This document shows, piece after piece, positions 25,744-33,195 of a stretch of DNA of 64,000 nt (positions within the stretch are counted from its first letter, which is position 1; every line of letters starts with the position of its first letter). The notes beneath the pieces were generated by a model. That model saw only the letters and a list, made by a program, of their open reading frames with translations, was not told the origin of the DNA and ran no database searches. The stretch is taken from positions 124,001-188,000 of the forward strand of contig NZ_QFOZ01000002.1 in the NCBI RefSeq assembly GCF_003241315.1. The letters run 5' to 3'. The DNA comes from Lawsonella clevelandensis. GTDB lineage: Bacteria > Actinomycetota > Actinomycetes > Mycobacteriales > Mycobacteriaceae. A program made the position numbers and the translations under genes.

Positions 25744-27201
25744 ATGATAACGGCTACTCTTCCCCCAGAACTCCAACGCGTTCACATGATTGGTATTGGT
25801 GGCGCGGGAATGTCCGGTGTTGCGCGTATTCTGCTTGCCCGTGGAGGAGAAGTAAGTGGGTCTGATGTCCGCGATTCTCGCGCACTCGTATCACTTAGCG
25901 CGCGGGGAGCAAAAGTGGCAGTTGGGCATGACATTAAGAATCTTGAATTGCTCTCCGAACAGCCTTCCTGCGTTATTGTCTCGTATGCAGCAATCCCGGA
26001 CACTAATCCAGAATTGCGTGAAGCGCGCCGTCTCGGTATTCCTATCCGTACTCGGTCGCAGGTTCTTGCCCAGTTGATGCAGGGATACAAGACTCTGCTA
26101 GTGGCAGGTACTCACGGCAAAACCTCTACGACATCAATGGCGGTTGTTTCCTTCCAATCTTTAGGCTGTGATCCGTCTTTTGCTGTCGGTGGTGCCCTCC
26201 ACGAAACCGGAACTAACGCCCATCATGGTTCGGGGGATCTTTTTATCGCGGAGGCTGATGAATCTGATGCATCGTTGCTGCAGTATCGCGCGAGCATGGC
26301 AATTGTCACAAACGTAGAACCGGACCATCTTAATTTCTTCGGTACCCCAGAAGCCTACTGTCAGGTCTTTGCAGATTTTCTCGATTGTATTGATCCTGCG
26401 GGCTCATTAATTGTGTGCGTGGATGATCCAGGATCGCACACATTAGCGCTTTATGCTGTACAAAAGGGAATTCGGGTCCTTGGATATGGAACAGCAGCTG
26501 CGGCAGCACAGGCACAACGCGATGGAATTCCCATGGCGGGGGTGTTGGAGGCGTGGGAGCCTACTTTAGATGGGCTAGTGGCTCGTATTCATCTTGCAGG
26601 AGACGATAGTCCACGTGAACTAGTACTTCCCGTTCCCGGAGAGCACATGGCGTTGAATGCGCTTGCCGCCTTGATCGCTGTTCGTGACTATGGCGGAGAT
26701 GTCAGTGAAGCCTTGGAGGCGCTTACCCATTTTGGGGGAGTGAATCGACGTTTTCAGTATCACGGCCATGTAGGGGGAATTCGTGTTTATGACGATTACG
26801 CCCATCATCCTACGGAGGCACGGGCAGTACTTACTGCGGCACGTGAAGTAGCTGACGCGGACGCACAAGGCCTAGGTCATCCAGGGCGTGTCATTGTCTG
26901 TTTCCAGCCGCATTTGTTCTCCCGTACAGAGCAGTTCGCAGAAGAATTCGCGAAGGCCCTTGACCTTGCCGATTATGCTATTGTCCTGGATATTTATGGG
27001 GCGAGGGAGAAGCCTATCCCGGGTGTCACAAGCGAACTTATTACTACTCAGCTCACCATCCCGCATAAGTATCAACCGGACTTTTCTAAAGTGCCTTACG
27101 ATGTTGCTGCCATTGCGGAGCCAGGAGATATTGTCCTGACGATGGGTGCCGGCAACGTTACTATGGAAGCCGATGCCGTCATCGCTCTCTTGAAAGGCTA
27201 G
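25744..27201 (+). CDS. murC: UDP-MurNAc:L-alanine ligase MurC
   Basis: A 485-residue Mur ligase that adds L-alanine, the first stem amino acid. The N-terminal UDP-binding loop HMIGIGGAGMSGVARILL, the ATP loop AGTHGKTSTTSM, EADESDASLLQY, NVEPDHLNFFG, and YDDYAHHPTEARAVL in the C-terminal domain are all present. CTAGGAGAAAAC sits upstream of the ATG. ftsQ follows after only four bases, so the two are translationally coupled. Confidence 0.96.
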   Translation: MITATLPPELQRVHMIGIGGAGMSGVARILLARGGEVSGSDVRDSRALVSLSARGAKVAVGHDIKNLELLSEQPSCVIVSYAAIPDTNPELREARRLGIPIRTRSQVLAQLMQGYKTLLVAGTHGKTSTTSMAVVSFQSLGCDPSFAVGGALHETGTNAHHGSGDLFIAEADESDASLLQYRASMAIVTNVEPDHLNFFGTPEAYCQVFADFLDCIDPAGSLIVCVDDPGSHTLALYAVQKGIRVLGYGTAAAAAQAQRDGIPMAGVLEAWEPTLDGLVARIHLAGDDSPRELVLPVPGEHMALNALAALIAVRDYGGDVSEALEALTHFGGVNRRFQYHGHVGGIRVYDDYAHHPTEARAVLTAAREVADADAQGLGHPGRVIVCFQPHLFSRTEQFAEEFAKALDLADYAIVLDIYGAREKPIPGVTSELITTQLTIPHKYQPDFSKVPYDVAAIAEPGDIVLTMGAGNVTMEADAVIALLKG

Positions 27202-27205
27202 GACT

Positions 27206-27898
27206 GTGGCTGAAGAACGCCGTGCTGTGTCTTCTTCTGTGCGGATAGGACTACAGACAGTGCTCGGTGTTGTTATTGTTGCTATTCTCGCAGCTGCTGT
27301 TGTGCTCTTTGCGACACCTCTTTTCCTTGTCACAGATACGTCAGTGGAGGGAATTCGGGTCCTTACAAAGGAGCAAGTTCTGCAGCAGGCTCAAATTCCT
27401 ATGAATACGCGTATGGCTGAGTTGGATACTCATGATGTTGCTGTGCGAATTGCGGAGCTTCCGCGAGTAAAACATGTGCGTGTGGAAAAGAGCTATCCGC
27501 ATCTTGTTACGGTGGAAGTGACGGAGCGTACCCCTCTTGTTTATTGCGAGTTTGAGGGGAAGATGTACGAGTTGGACGCGAGTGGAGTAGCGATGCATGT
27601 GCGGCGCCCTACGCGTCGCATTCCTGAGATTGTGGTGCCTCAGCCGCTTCACAATACGTTGCAGCGGGAGGCTGCGTTAACAACTGCCCAGCATTTGCCC
27701 AAGGACATTCTTACACGAGTGCGGACAATTACTGTAGATTCTGCAGCAATGGTCGTTTTGCGGATGCGTAGTGGGAGAACTGTGGAGCTAGGGTCTCCCA
27801 CGCGGTTAGATGAAAAAGTGGAATCGATGCGTATTGTGCTTACGCAGCCGGGCGCTACCTGGAATGTTTCTAACCCAGAACTTCCCACTAGGCGCTAG
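27206..27898 (+). CDS. ftsQ: Cell division protein FtsQ
   Basis: A 230-residue bitopic division protein: a short cytoplasmic N-terminus, one membrane helix near residues 12-34 (LQTVLGVVIVAILAAAVVLF), a POTRA domain beginning FLVTDTSVEGIRVLTKEQVLQQAQI, and the FtsQ beta domain with PHLVTVEVTERTPLVYCE. It bridges FtsL/FtsB to FtsW-FtsI. The start is a GTG four bases after murC. It lacks the long cytoplasmic extension of some mycobacterial FtsQ proteins and so is relatively short. Confidence 0.92.
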   Translation: MAEERRAVSSSVRIGLQTVLGVVIVAILAAAVVLFATPLFLVTDTSVEGIRVLTKEQVLQQAQIPMNTRMAELDTHDVAVRIAELPRVKHVRVEKSYPHLVTVEVTERTPLVYCEFEGKMYELDASGVAMHVRRPTRRIPEIVVPQPLHNTLQREAALTTAQHLPKDILTRVRTITVDSAAMVVLRMRSGRTVELGSPTRLDEKVESMRIVLTQPGATWNVSNPELPTRR

Positions 27899-28037
27899 TA
27901 AAAGATAGAGTCCCTCATTAATTTTGGTTCTTCCGGTGTGTCTATTTTGGGCACTCTGTGACGGTCTTTATTCTTTATCCGCACTGAAGGACTCTCTAAA
28001 CCTTCAACCTCAGCTTTAGACGGGAGAGGCTATTCCA

Positions 28038-29135
28038 ATGACTACGCCACAACATAATCTGGCTGTAATCAAAGTAGTCGGTATTGGTGGCGGCGGTACC
28101 AACGCTATCAAACGAATGATCGGCGAGGGCATGACCGGCGTCGATTTCATTGCACTTAATACTGATGAACAAGATCTGCTGGACTGCGATGCCCCCACCA
28201 AACTTGATATTGGCCAGTCCACAACACGCGGCTTGGGTGCGGGAGCTGATCCCGCAGTAGGTGAGCGTGCTGCCCGGGACAATTCGCAGGATATTGAGGA
28301 TGTTCTTACGGGCGCCGATATGGTTTTTGTTACTGCTGGTGAAGGCGGCGGAACCGGAACTGGTGGAGCTCCTATTGTTGCGGGGATCGCCCGTGGTTTA
28401 GGTGCGCTTACGGTTGCTGTTGTTACCAAGCCTTTCTCCTTTGAGGGCAAACGTCGTGCCGACAATGCGGAGCATGGTATTGAGAAGCTACGGGATGCGT
28501 GTGACACTCTCATCACTATTCCCAACGATCGGCTTCTACAACAGGAAGATAAGACTATCTCCATTAATGAGGCCTTCTCTAAAGCCGATGAGGTTCTTTT
28601 CAATGGCGTACAAGGCATTACCGACCTCATCTCCACTCCGGGACTCATTAACGTTGACTTTGCCGATGTGAAGTCAGTATTGGCTGACTCTGGTGCTGCA
28701 CTAATGGGTATTGGGCGAGCTTCTGGTAACGATCGTGCTAGTAAAGCTACGGATGCCGCCATTAACTCTCCTCTGCTGGAATACAGCATGGAAGGCGCCA
28801 AAGGTGTACTGCTCTCCATTGCTGGTGGATCAGATCTTGGCCTTTTTGAAGCTAATGAGGCCGCCAGTATTGTTCGTGAGAAGGCTCATCCAGATGCCAA
28901 CATTATTTTTGGTACGGTGATTGATGATTCACTTGGTGACGAAGTTCGCGTCACCGTGGTGGCAGCAGGTTTTGAAGGTGGAGAACCGCCGGCACGCGTC
29001 TTTGAGAATGAGACTGACGCATCTGAAGAGGATATCGAGGAAGTCGCAGAGAAAAGCTCTGCTATGAGTATTCGTCAGCGCACTACTCGAGTTTCTGATG
29101 AGGATGACATCGATATTCCTCCATTTATGCGTTAA
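28038..29135 (+). CDS. ftsZ: Cell division GTPase FtsZ
   Basis: The tubulin-like GTPase that forms the Z-ring. Nucleotide-binding elements are VGIGGGGTNAIKRM (T1), ALNTDEQDL, the tubulin signature GEGGGTGTGGAPIVA (T4), and the T7 synergy loop NVDFADVKSVLADSGAALMGIG. At 365 residues it is on the short side because the C-terminal linker is brief. The end DDIDIPPFMR is the conserved peptide that binds SepF. The 139-base gap after ftsQ holds small hairpins (GAAGG...CCTTC at about 27990-28005) and probably an extra ftsZ promoter. GGGAGAGG precedes the ATG. Confidence 0.97.
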   Translation: MTTPQHNLAVIKVVGIGGGGTNAIKRMIGEGMTGVDFIALNTDEQDLLDCDAPTKLDIGQSTTRGLGAGADPAVGERAARDNSQDIEDVLTGADMVFVTAGEGGGTGTGGAPIVAGIARGLGALTVAVVTKPFSFEGKRRADNAEHGIEKLRDACDTLITIPNDRLLQQEDKTISINEAFSKADEVLFNGVQGITDLISTPGLINVDFADVKSVLADSGAALMGIGRASGNDRASKATDAAINSPLLEYSMEGAKGVLLSIAGGSDLGLFEANEAASIVREKAHPDANIIFGTVIDDSLGDEVRVTVVAAGFEGGEPPARVFENETDASEEDIEEVAEKSSAMSIRQRTTRVSDEDDIDIPPFMR

Positions 29136-29164
29136 CGTACAGGTTTTTGTACGGAGTGACTGGT

Positions 29165-29950
29165 ATGACGACGAAAGCTGTGCACTCGCAGACTACTGAT
29201 AATTCCGCTGCAGTGGTGGGATCACGTTCTCTGCGGGTGAGGCGCGTCATTACTACTCGTGCGGGAGGATTCTCGACGGGCCGTTACCATGGGTTAAATC
29301 TTTCCTTGGACGTGGGCGATAATCCCGTCACTGTTGCCCACAATAGGGAGAGGCTTGCCGAAAAACTCCACCTTCCTCTGGAACGCTTTGTTTATATGGA
29401 GCAATTACAGAGCCCTCATGTCAGTGTTATCGAGGCAACTGCAGATACTCGTTTTACTGCCCCTATTCCAGCTACAGATGCAGTAGTCACTACTGCTCCA
29501 GAGTTAGCTCTTGTAGTACTTACTGCTGATGCCGTTCCAGTTCTATTAGGTGATGATGAAGCTGGCGTTATAGCAGCGTTGCATGGTTCCCTTTTCGGTA
29601 TTCGTGCTGGACTTATTGCCAATACAGTGGATGCCATGCAACAGCTGGATGCCGATCCGCATCGCATGCATGCTCTTCTTGGCCCCTCTGCAACTGGTAG
29701 AAACATGCGAGTATCGGAAGCTGTAGCAGCGGATATGGAAAACAGAGTTCCGCATACACGATCGAAAACGCCACAAGGGCAGCCTTCTGTGGATTTACGT
29801 CGTGGTATTGCTTATCAGCTGGTACAAGCAGGTCTGGCCGGTGTCACTATAGATCCTCGCTGTACCATTGAAGATCCCGCATTCTTCAGTACATATAGAG
29901 AAGGAAAAACTGGCTGTCAAGCAGGCGTGATCTGGAGGAGTAATGACTGA
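29165..29950 (+). CDS. PgeF/YfiH-family protein with degenerate metal site
   Basis: A 261-residue member of the multicopper-oxidase-like fold family (YfiH, PgeF, Rv2149c) found next to ftsZ in many bacteria. The family framework is clear: TTRAGGFSTGRYHGLNLSLDVGDNP, VAHNRERLAE and LGPSATGRN. The catalytic metal site is not conserved: the usual QxHG is QLQS (80-83), TADC is TADA (Ala123), and HAGWRG is HGSLFG (140-145). Only His140 of the three usual His/Cys/His ligands is in place; His85 is shifted by three residues. It is therefore probably not an active peptidoglycan-amino-acid editor or nucleoside enzyme. Start ATG 29165 is preceded by GGAG. It overlaps yggS by eight bases. Confidence 0.82.
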   Translation: MTTKAVHSQTTDNSAAVVGSRSLRVRRVITTRAGGFSTGRYHGLNLSLDVGDNPVTVAHNRERLAEKLHLPLERFVYMEQLQSPHVSVIEATADTRFTAPIPATDAVVTTAPELALVVLTADAVPVLLGDDEAGVIAALHGSLFGIRAGLIANTVDAMQQLDADPHRMHALLGPSATGRNMRVSEAVAADMENRVPHTRSKTPQGQPSVDLRRGIAYQLVQAGLAGVTIDPRCTIEDPAFFSTYREGKTGCQAGVIWRSND

Positions 29951-30839
29951 AAATAGTATTGCAAGTCGTTATCAGGAAACATGTGATCGTATTGCTGCTG
30001 CATGCAAGAAAGCTGGCCGTTCCTGCGATGATGTCACACTCATGGTGGTCACTAAATTTCATCCCCTCAGTGATGTTCTTGAATTAGTGCGTCTTGGAGT
30101 ACGTAACTTTGGGGAGAATCGTGAGCAAGAAGCCCGACAGAAAATACATGATCTTCACCACCGTGATGCTGAAGAGAACATATTAAGTGGTATTCCTGCG
30201 GAATGGTCTATGATTGGCCAACTGCAACGCAATAAGTGTAATTCTGTGGCGCGGTGGGCAAGTAGCGTTCATTCAGTTGATTCAGCGCGTCTTGTCACTG
30301 GGTTGTCTCGAGGGATGCAGCGAGCTCTCGATGAAGGCGAACGGGTGGAGGAAACACTAGGTGTTTTTCTTCAGGTCAGTTTGGATGGAGATACTGCCCG
30401 TGGAGGTGCTAAGGAGGAAGAGATTTTCTCTTTGGCAGACTATGTAGATGATGCAGATCATTTACTTTTGCGCGGTCTTATGGCTGTTCCACCGCTTCAC
30501 TCAGACGCAGATTGGGCTTTTTCCCAGTTGTATAACCTAAGCCAGAAGCTTCAAGTAGATCATCCTCATGCAGCAGAAATTTCGGCAGGGATGAGTGGCG
30601 ATATGGAAAAAGCTATTGCGCATGGTTCCACGTGTGTGCGTATTGGGACTGCTATTCTAGGTCCGCGACCAACGCATTCGGTATGGCTTCGCCAACGGAG
30701 CAACCTGATTATGCCGAGGACTATGTTGAGTCTGAGGACTTTAGCGACAAATATAATGACAGCTATGGTTATGGTGATTCTTACCAGGATGACTATGACG
30801 CTTCTGCCCACCCCGGTAGTACGCCACTACCTCCACTAG
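29943..30839 (+). CDS. yggS: YggS/PLPBP-family PLP-homeostasis protein with aberrant C-terminal tail
   Basis: A fold-type III PLP-binding protein that buffers pyridoxal phosphate. PLP lysine 38 in VVTKFHPLSD, NFGENREQEA, WSMIGQLQRNK, LRGLMAVPP, SAGMSGDMEKAIAHGST and VRIGTAILGPRP are the family blocks. Normal family members end at or just after GPRP, here residues 240-243. This frame instead runs on for 55 residues (244-298) of low-complexity Met/Thr/Leu sequence that is simply sepF read in another frame. The 157-base overlap with sepF (from 30683) and the missing stop suggest a deletion at this junction. The core enzyme should still be functional. Confidence 0.88.
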   Translation: MTENSIASRYQETCDRIAAACKKAGRSCDDVTLMVVTKFHPLSDVLELVRLGVRNFGENREQEARQKIHDLHHRDAEENILSGIPAEWSMIGQLQRNKCNSVARWASSVHSVDSARLVTGLSRGMQRALDEGERVEETLGVFLQVSLDGDTARGGAKEEEIFSLADYVDDADHLLLRGLMAVPPLHSDADWAFSQLYNLSQKLQVDHPHAAEISAGMSGDMEKAIAHGSTCVRIGTAILGPRPTHSVWLRQRSNLIMPRTMLSLRTLATNIMTAMVMVILTRMTMTLLPTPVVRHYLH

Positions 30840-31168
30840 ATCGTGGTCGTTACGGGGATCGACGTTCTGGGGAAGATCGCTACACATCTCCTCGACGGTC
30901 TACCCAGATTACGACGGTAAGTCCTAAAAATTATGCGGAAGCTGAACTTATTGGTCAGCGCTTCCGTGAGGGAAACCCCGTCGTCATGGACCTTTCGAAA
31001 CTGGATAGTGACCTCGGACAGCGTCTTGTAGATTTCGCTTCGGGTCTCGTTTTTGCCTTAAACGGTACTGTAGAGCGTATCGCGAAGAAAGTTTTTCTTC
31101 TTTCTCCAGCTGAGACAACTGTTGATGCTAGTGAGCGGCGTCGCCTAGAGCACAATTATGGTGTGTAA
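30683..31168 (+). CDS. sepF: FtsZ membrane-anchor protein SepF, N-terminally truncated
   Basis: SepF links FtsZ to the membrane in Actinobacteria, which lack FtsA. The C-terminal core is intact: YAEAELIGQRFREGNPVVMDLSKLD, VDFASGLVFALNGTVERIAKKVFLLSPAE. The linker is short and acidic. From ATG 30683 the protein is 161 residues and begins MASPTEQPDYAED. Typical SepF starts with a 12-residue amphipathic membrane helix ending AYFGMAP or FFGLAP; here only AFG remains upstream in this frame (30674-30682), fused to the end of yggS. A GTG at 30632 in frame would give an N-terminus MCAYWDCYSRSATNAFG instead. Neither start has a clear ribosome site. The membrane-targeting helix is thus missing or replaced. 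Confidence 0.85.
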   Translation: MASPTEQPDYAEDYVESEDFSDKYNDSYGYGDSYQDDYDASAHPGSTPLPPLDRGRYGDRRSGEDRYTSPRRSTQITTVSPKNYAEAELIGQRFREGNPVVMDLSKLDSDLGQRLVDFASGLVFALNGTVERIAKKVFLLSPAETTVDASERRRLEHNYGV

Positions 31169-31279
31169 GGTTAAGTACCGTACAGGGAGCTTTTTCAGTA
31201 GTTTAGTAGTATTTCACCAGTAGCACAGTGGTGTTTTCATCCATAGGGTGAGAGTAAAAAATCTTGGTAGGGTAGGCCT

Positions 31280-31600
31280 GTGACAATTTTCGCAACCGTG
31301 TTGTATTACCTGTTACGCATTCTGTGGTTGCTTCTTATCGTGTGTATAACGGTGGAGATGATCCATTCTTTCGGTCGTTCGTGGTCTCCTGGATCTCGAT
31401 TAGCAGCAGTGTTAGAGATTGTTTTCCGTGCTACTGATTGGTGTCTTCTGCCGCTGAGAAAAGTGATGCACCCGGTAAGAATGGGGGGAGTGGGAATTGA
31501 TTTTTCCCCCATTATCGTGTTCTTCATCGTTAGTATCTTGGTGTCTATTACCTTTACCCTAGGGGCAACACCAGTTACTTTGGGAAGCCTTGTGCCCTAA
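31280..31600 (+). CDS. YggT-family membrane protein
   Basis: A 106-residue protein with two or three membrane segments (residues 1-25 and about 75-97) flanking a polar loop with WCLLPLRKVMHPVRMGGVGIDFSP, the YggT family pattern (R-x-P-x-x-G-x-D-x-S-P). In Actinobacteria it lies between sepF and wag31 (Rv2146c), and it is implicated in division-site or stress physiology elsewhere without a settled function. The start is GTG 31280, 111 bases after sepF. Confidence 0.85.
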   Translation: MTIFATVLYYLLRILWLLLIVCITVEMIHSFGRSWSPGSRLAAVLEIVFRATDWCLLPLRKVMHPVRMGGVGIDFSPIIVFFIVSILVSITFTLGATPVTLGSLVP

Positions 31601-31661
31601 TAAAACTAGGTTTTGATACTTTTAAAATAAGGATATTTCCTACGAGGAATAGGAGTTAAAA

Positions 31662-31684
31662 GGAAAAGTCCGCTAGGCTTTTCC
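31662..31684 (+). terminator. Small hairpin between yggT and wag31
   Basis: GGAAAAG (31662-31668) and CTTTTCC (31678-31684) pair over seven bases around a nine-base loop. No T-run follows. It may be a weak terminator for yggT or a leader hairpin; wag31 very likely has its own promoter downstream, between 31685 and 31760. Confidence 0.3.
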
Positions 31685-31780
31685 ATGAACTGCGGTTTTT
31701 CGTAGAGAATACGGCCGCTATGGCAGTATTATGTATGTAAACTCATGTGACTCGTGAGAGACAAGAGAGGGAGAGTTCCC

Positions 31781-32488
31781 ATGCCTACGCTGACTCCAGC
31801 AGATGTTCACAATGTAGCCTTTAGCCGTCCGCCGATTGGTAAGCGTGGTTACAACGAGGAAGAAGTTGATCAGTTCCTCGACCTTATTGAGGACGAGTTA
31901 AGCCGTCTGATTGAGGAAAATTCAAATCTGCAGCAGCGCATCGATGAGCTCACTACCGAATTGAGTGAGGCTCAGGATTCTGTAGAGGTTGCGCAGAAGG
32001 AAGCAGATTCTGCGCGTAGCGAAGCCCAGAATGCACGTGAGGCAGCTGCAGCTGAGCCTGTCGTTGTCCAGCAGGCTGCACCAGCACCGGTTGCTAACGA
32101 GTCGGAAACTAATCTCAAGGCTGCTCATATTTTGGGTATGGCTCAGGATATGGCTGATCGTCTCACTAGCGATGCACGTCGTGAAGCTGACGAAATGGTG
32201 TCCTCTGCTCGTTCTGAAGCTGATCGTATGGTAACCGAGGCCAATGACACTGCAGATCGTCGTATGCATGAAACCGAGTCAGCTATTGCAGAGATGGAAG
32301 CAGAAGCTGAGCGTAAGCACACCGAGATGATGGCTACTATCAATCAGCAGCGTTCTGTTCTGGAAGGCCGTATTGATCAGTTGCGTACTTTCGAGCGTCA
32401 GTACCGTACCCGCTTGCAGGATCTACTCGAAGGACAGCTAGCCGACCTACGCGGTTCTAATATTGGAGATAGCTTCTCCAGCAAGTAG
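31781..32488 (+). CDS. wag31: Polar growth protein DivIVA/Wag31
   Basis: A 235-residue DivIVA homologue that marks the cell poles and recruits the elongation machinery. The N-terminal membrane-binding domain PTLTPADVHNVAFSRPPIGK followed by GYNEEEVDQFLDLIEDELSRLI is characteristic. Then comes a long coiled coil interrupted by an Ala/Pro/Val linker (about residues 88-110), and a second coiled coil with repeated SARSEADRMV-type heptads. The start at ATG 31781 is the family start and has AGAGAGGGAG upstream; an ATG-like frame from 31754 adds nine residues. In mycobacteria Wag31 is phosphorylated by PknA/B; no claim is made for this protein. Confidence 0.94.
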   Translation: MPTLTPADVHNVAFSRPPIGKRGYNEEEVDQFLDLIEDELSRLIEENSNLQQRIDELTTELSEAQDSVEVAQKEADSARSEAQNAREAAAAEPVVVQQAAPAPVANESETNLKAAHILGMAQDMADRLTSDARREADEMVSSARSEADRMVTEANDTADRRMHETESAIAEMEAEAERKHTEMMATINQQRSVLEGRIDQLRTFERQYRTRLQDLLEGQLADLRGSNIGDSFSSK

Positions 32489-32622
32489 TTTAGTCTTCCC
32501 CTCTGAAGAAACTTTGAAGAAAGCGTGAGTCACAGCTTAACAGCAGCAGTGACGTCTACAATCTGGCTCTTGTATGCACTGTTATTGGACTTGCTCTGCT
32601 CATAGCTGCTCTTGCCACAGGC

Positions 32623-32856
32623 ATGCTGTCTCTTGCATGGGTGTGTATCGGTGTCTGTGTTCTGGGATTCATCTTTCTCATCATTGATATTGCGAAAAAT
32701 CATCAGAAAAAAGACAACAAAAAAGAACTCTCTGATGCTGATGCACCTGCCGACAGTATCGATGGCACCGATAACTCTAGTAACTCTAGTGGGTTTAGTA
32801 CCTCCGGTGATGCAGAAGCCACTGCAGGCACTGTAGGAAACAGTACAAACTCTTAA
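32623..32856 (+). CDS. Small membrane protein after wag31 (Rv2144c-like position), 5' end uncertain
   Basis: From ATG 32623 the frame encodes 77 residues: a membrane helix (MLSLAWVCIGVCVLGFIFLIIDI is the visible pattern, described as residues 1-23), a Lys-rich stretch, and an acidic Ser/Asn/Gly tail. Reading upstream in the same frame gives another hydrophobic stretch (VIGLALLIAALATG) that looks like a first membrane helix, but I find no standard start codon before a stop. The true gene therefore probably begins further upstream with an unusual start, or has a frameshift there. In mycobacteria a two-helix membrane protein of unknown function (Rv2144c) occupies this place. Confidence 0.55.
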   Translation: MLSLAWVCIGVCVLGFIFLIIDIAKNHQKKDNKKELSDADAPADSIDGTDNSSNSSGFSTSGDAEATAGTVGNSTNS

Positions 32857-32959
32857 AACTACGTCACATCACGCTATATCTTTGTTACAGTTTTATTACC
32901 GCGGTTTATTATTGTGACAATTGTTGCTGTAACAAGAACAATCGTTACAATAAAAATCT

Positions 32960-33195
32960 GGCATTGATCCGTTATCAGCGGGGAGCCTTCGGAAGAACAG
33001 TTATTGATATAAAAGCTGCATGAAGAACTACTTCTGCACTATTTGGTAACTCAGTAGAACCGGACGGGAGAGCCCGATATAGCTCTAATGAAGCGGATTG
33101 CGGATTCTGCAATCAAGCGGGGTGGTACCGCGAAGCACATGCCTCGTCCCCGTGACCAACACATATTGATGTTAGGCACGAGGAGTTTCGCCCAT
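32960..33195 (+). promoter_or_regulatory. T-box riboswitch in the ileS leader (translational type)
   Basis: The 339-base gap 32857-33195 carries a T-box. The hallmark sequence AAGCGGGGTGGTACCGCG lies at 33115-33132 (GCGG/CCGC stem with the UGGN bulge that pairs with the uncharged tRNA end). Upstream are a stem III hairpin GATTGC/GCAATC (33096-33101/33109-33114) and the AGTAGAACCGGACGGG block (33052-33069). Downstream, CCTCGT (33142-33147) is complementary to ACGAGG (33178-33183), which contains the ileS ribosome site, and there is no T-run. Control is therefore by ribosome-site sequestration rather than termination. The specifier codon cannot be assigned securely by eye. Bases 32857-32960 hold only AT-rich, probably promoter, DNA. 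Confidence 0.88.

Noticed and set aside
30672..30839. Programmed -1 frameshift making a YggS-SepF fusion
   Set aside because: The frame relation would allow it, but I see no slippery heptamer in the overlap; a deletion explains the arrangement more simply.
33088..33195. In-frame upstream extension of ileS with several ATG codons
   Set aside because: The extension is the T-box RNA itself, encodes no conserved residues, and the ribosome site and family start both point to ATG 33196.
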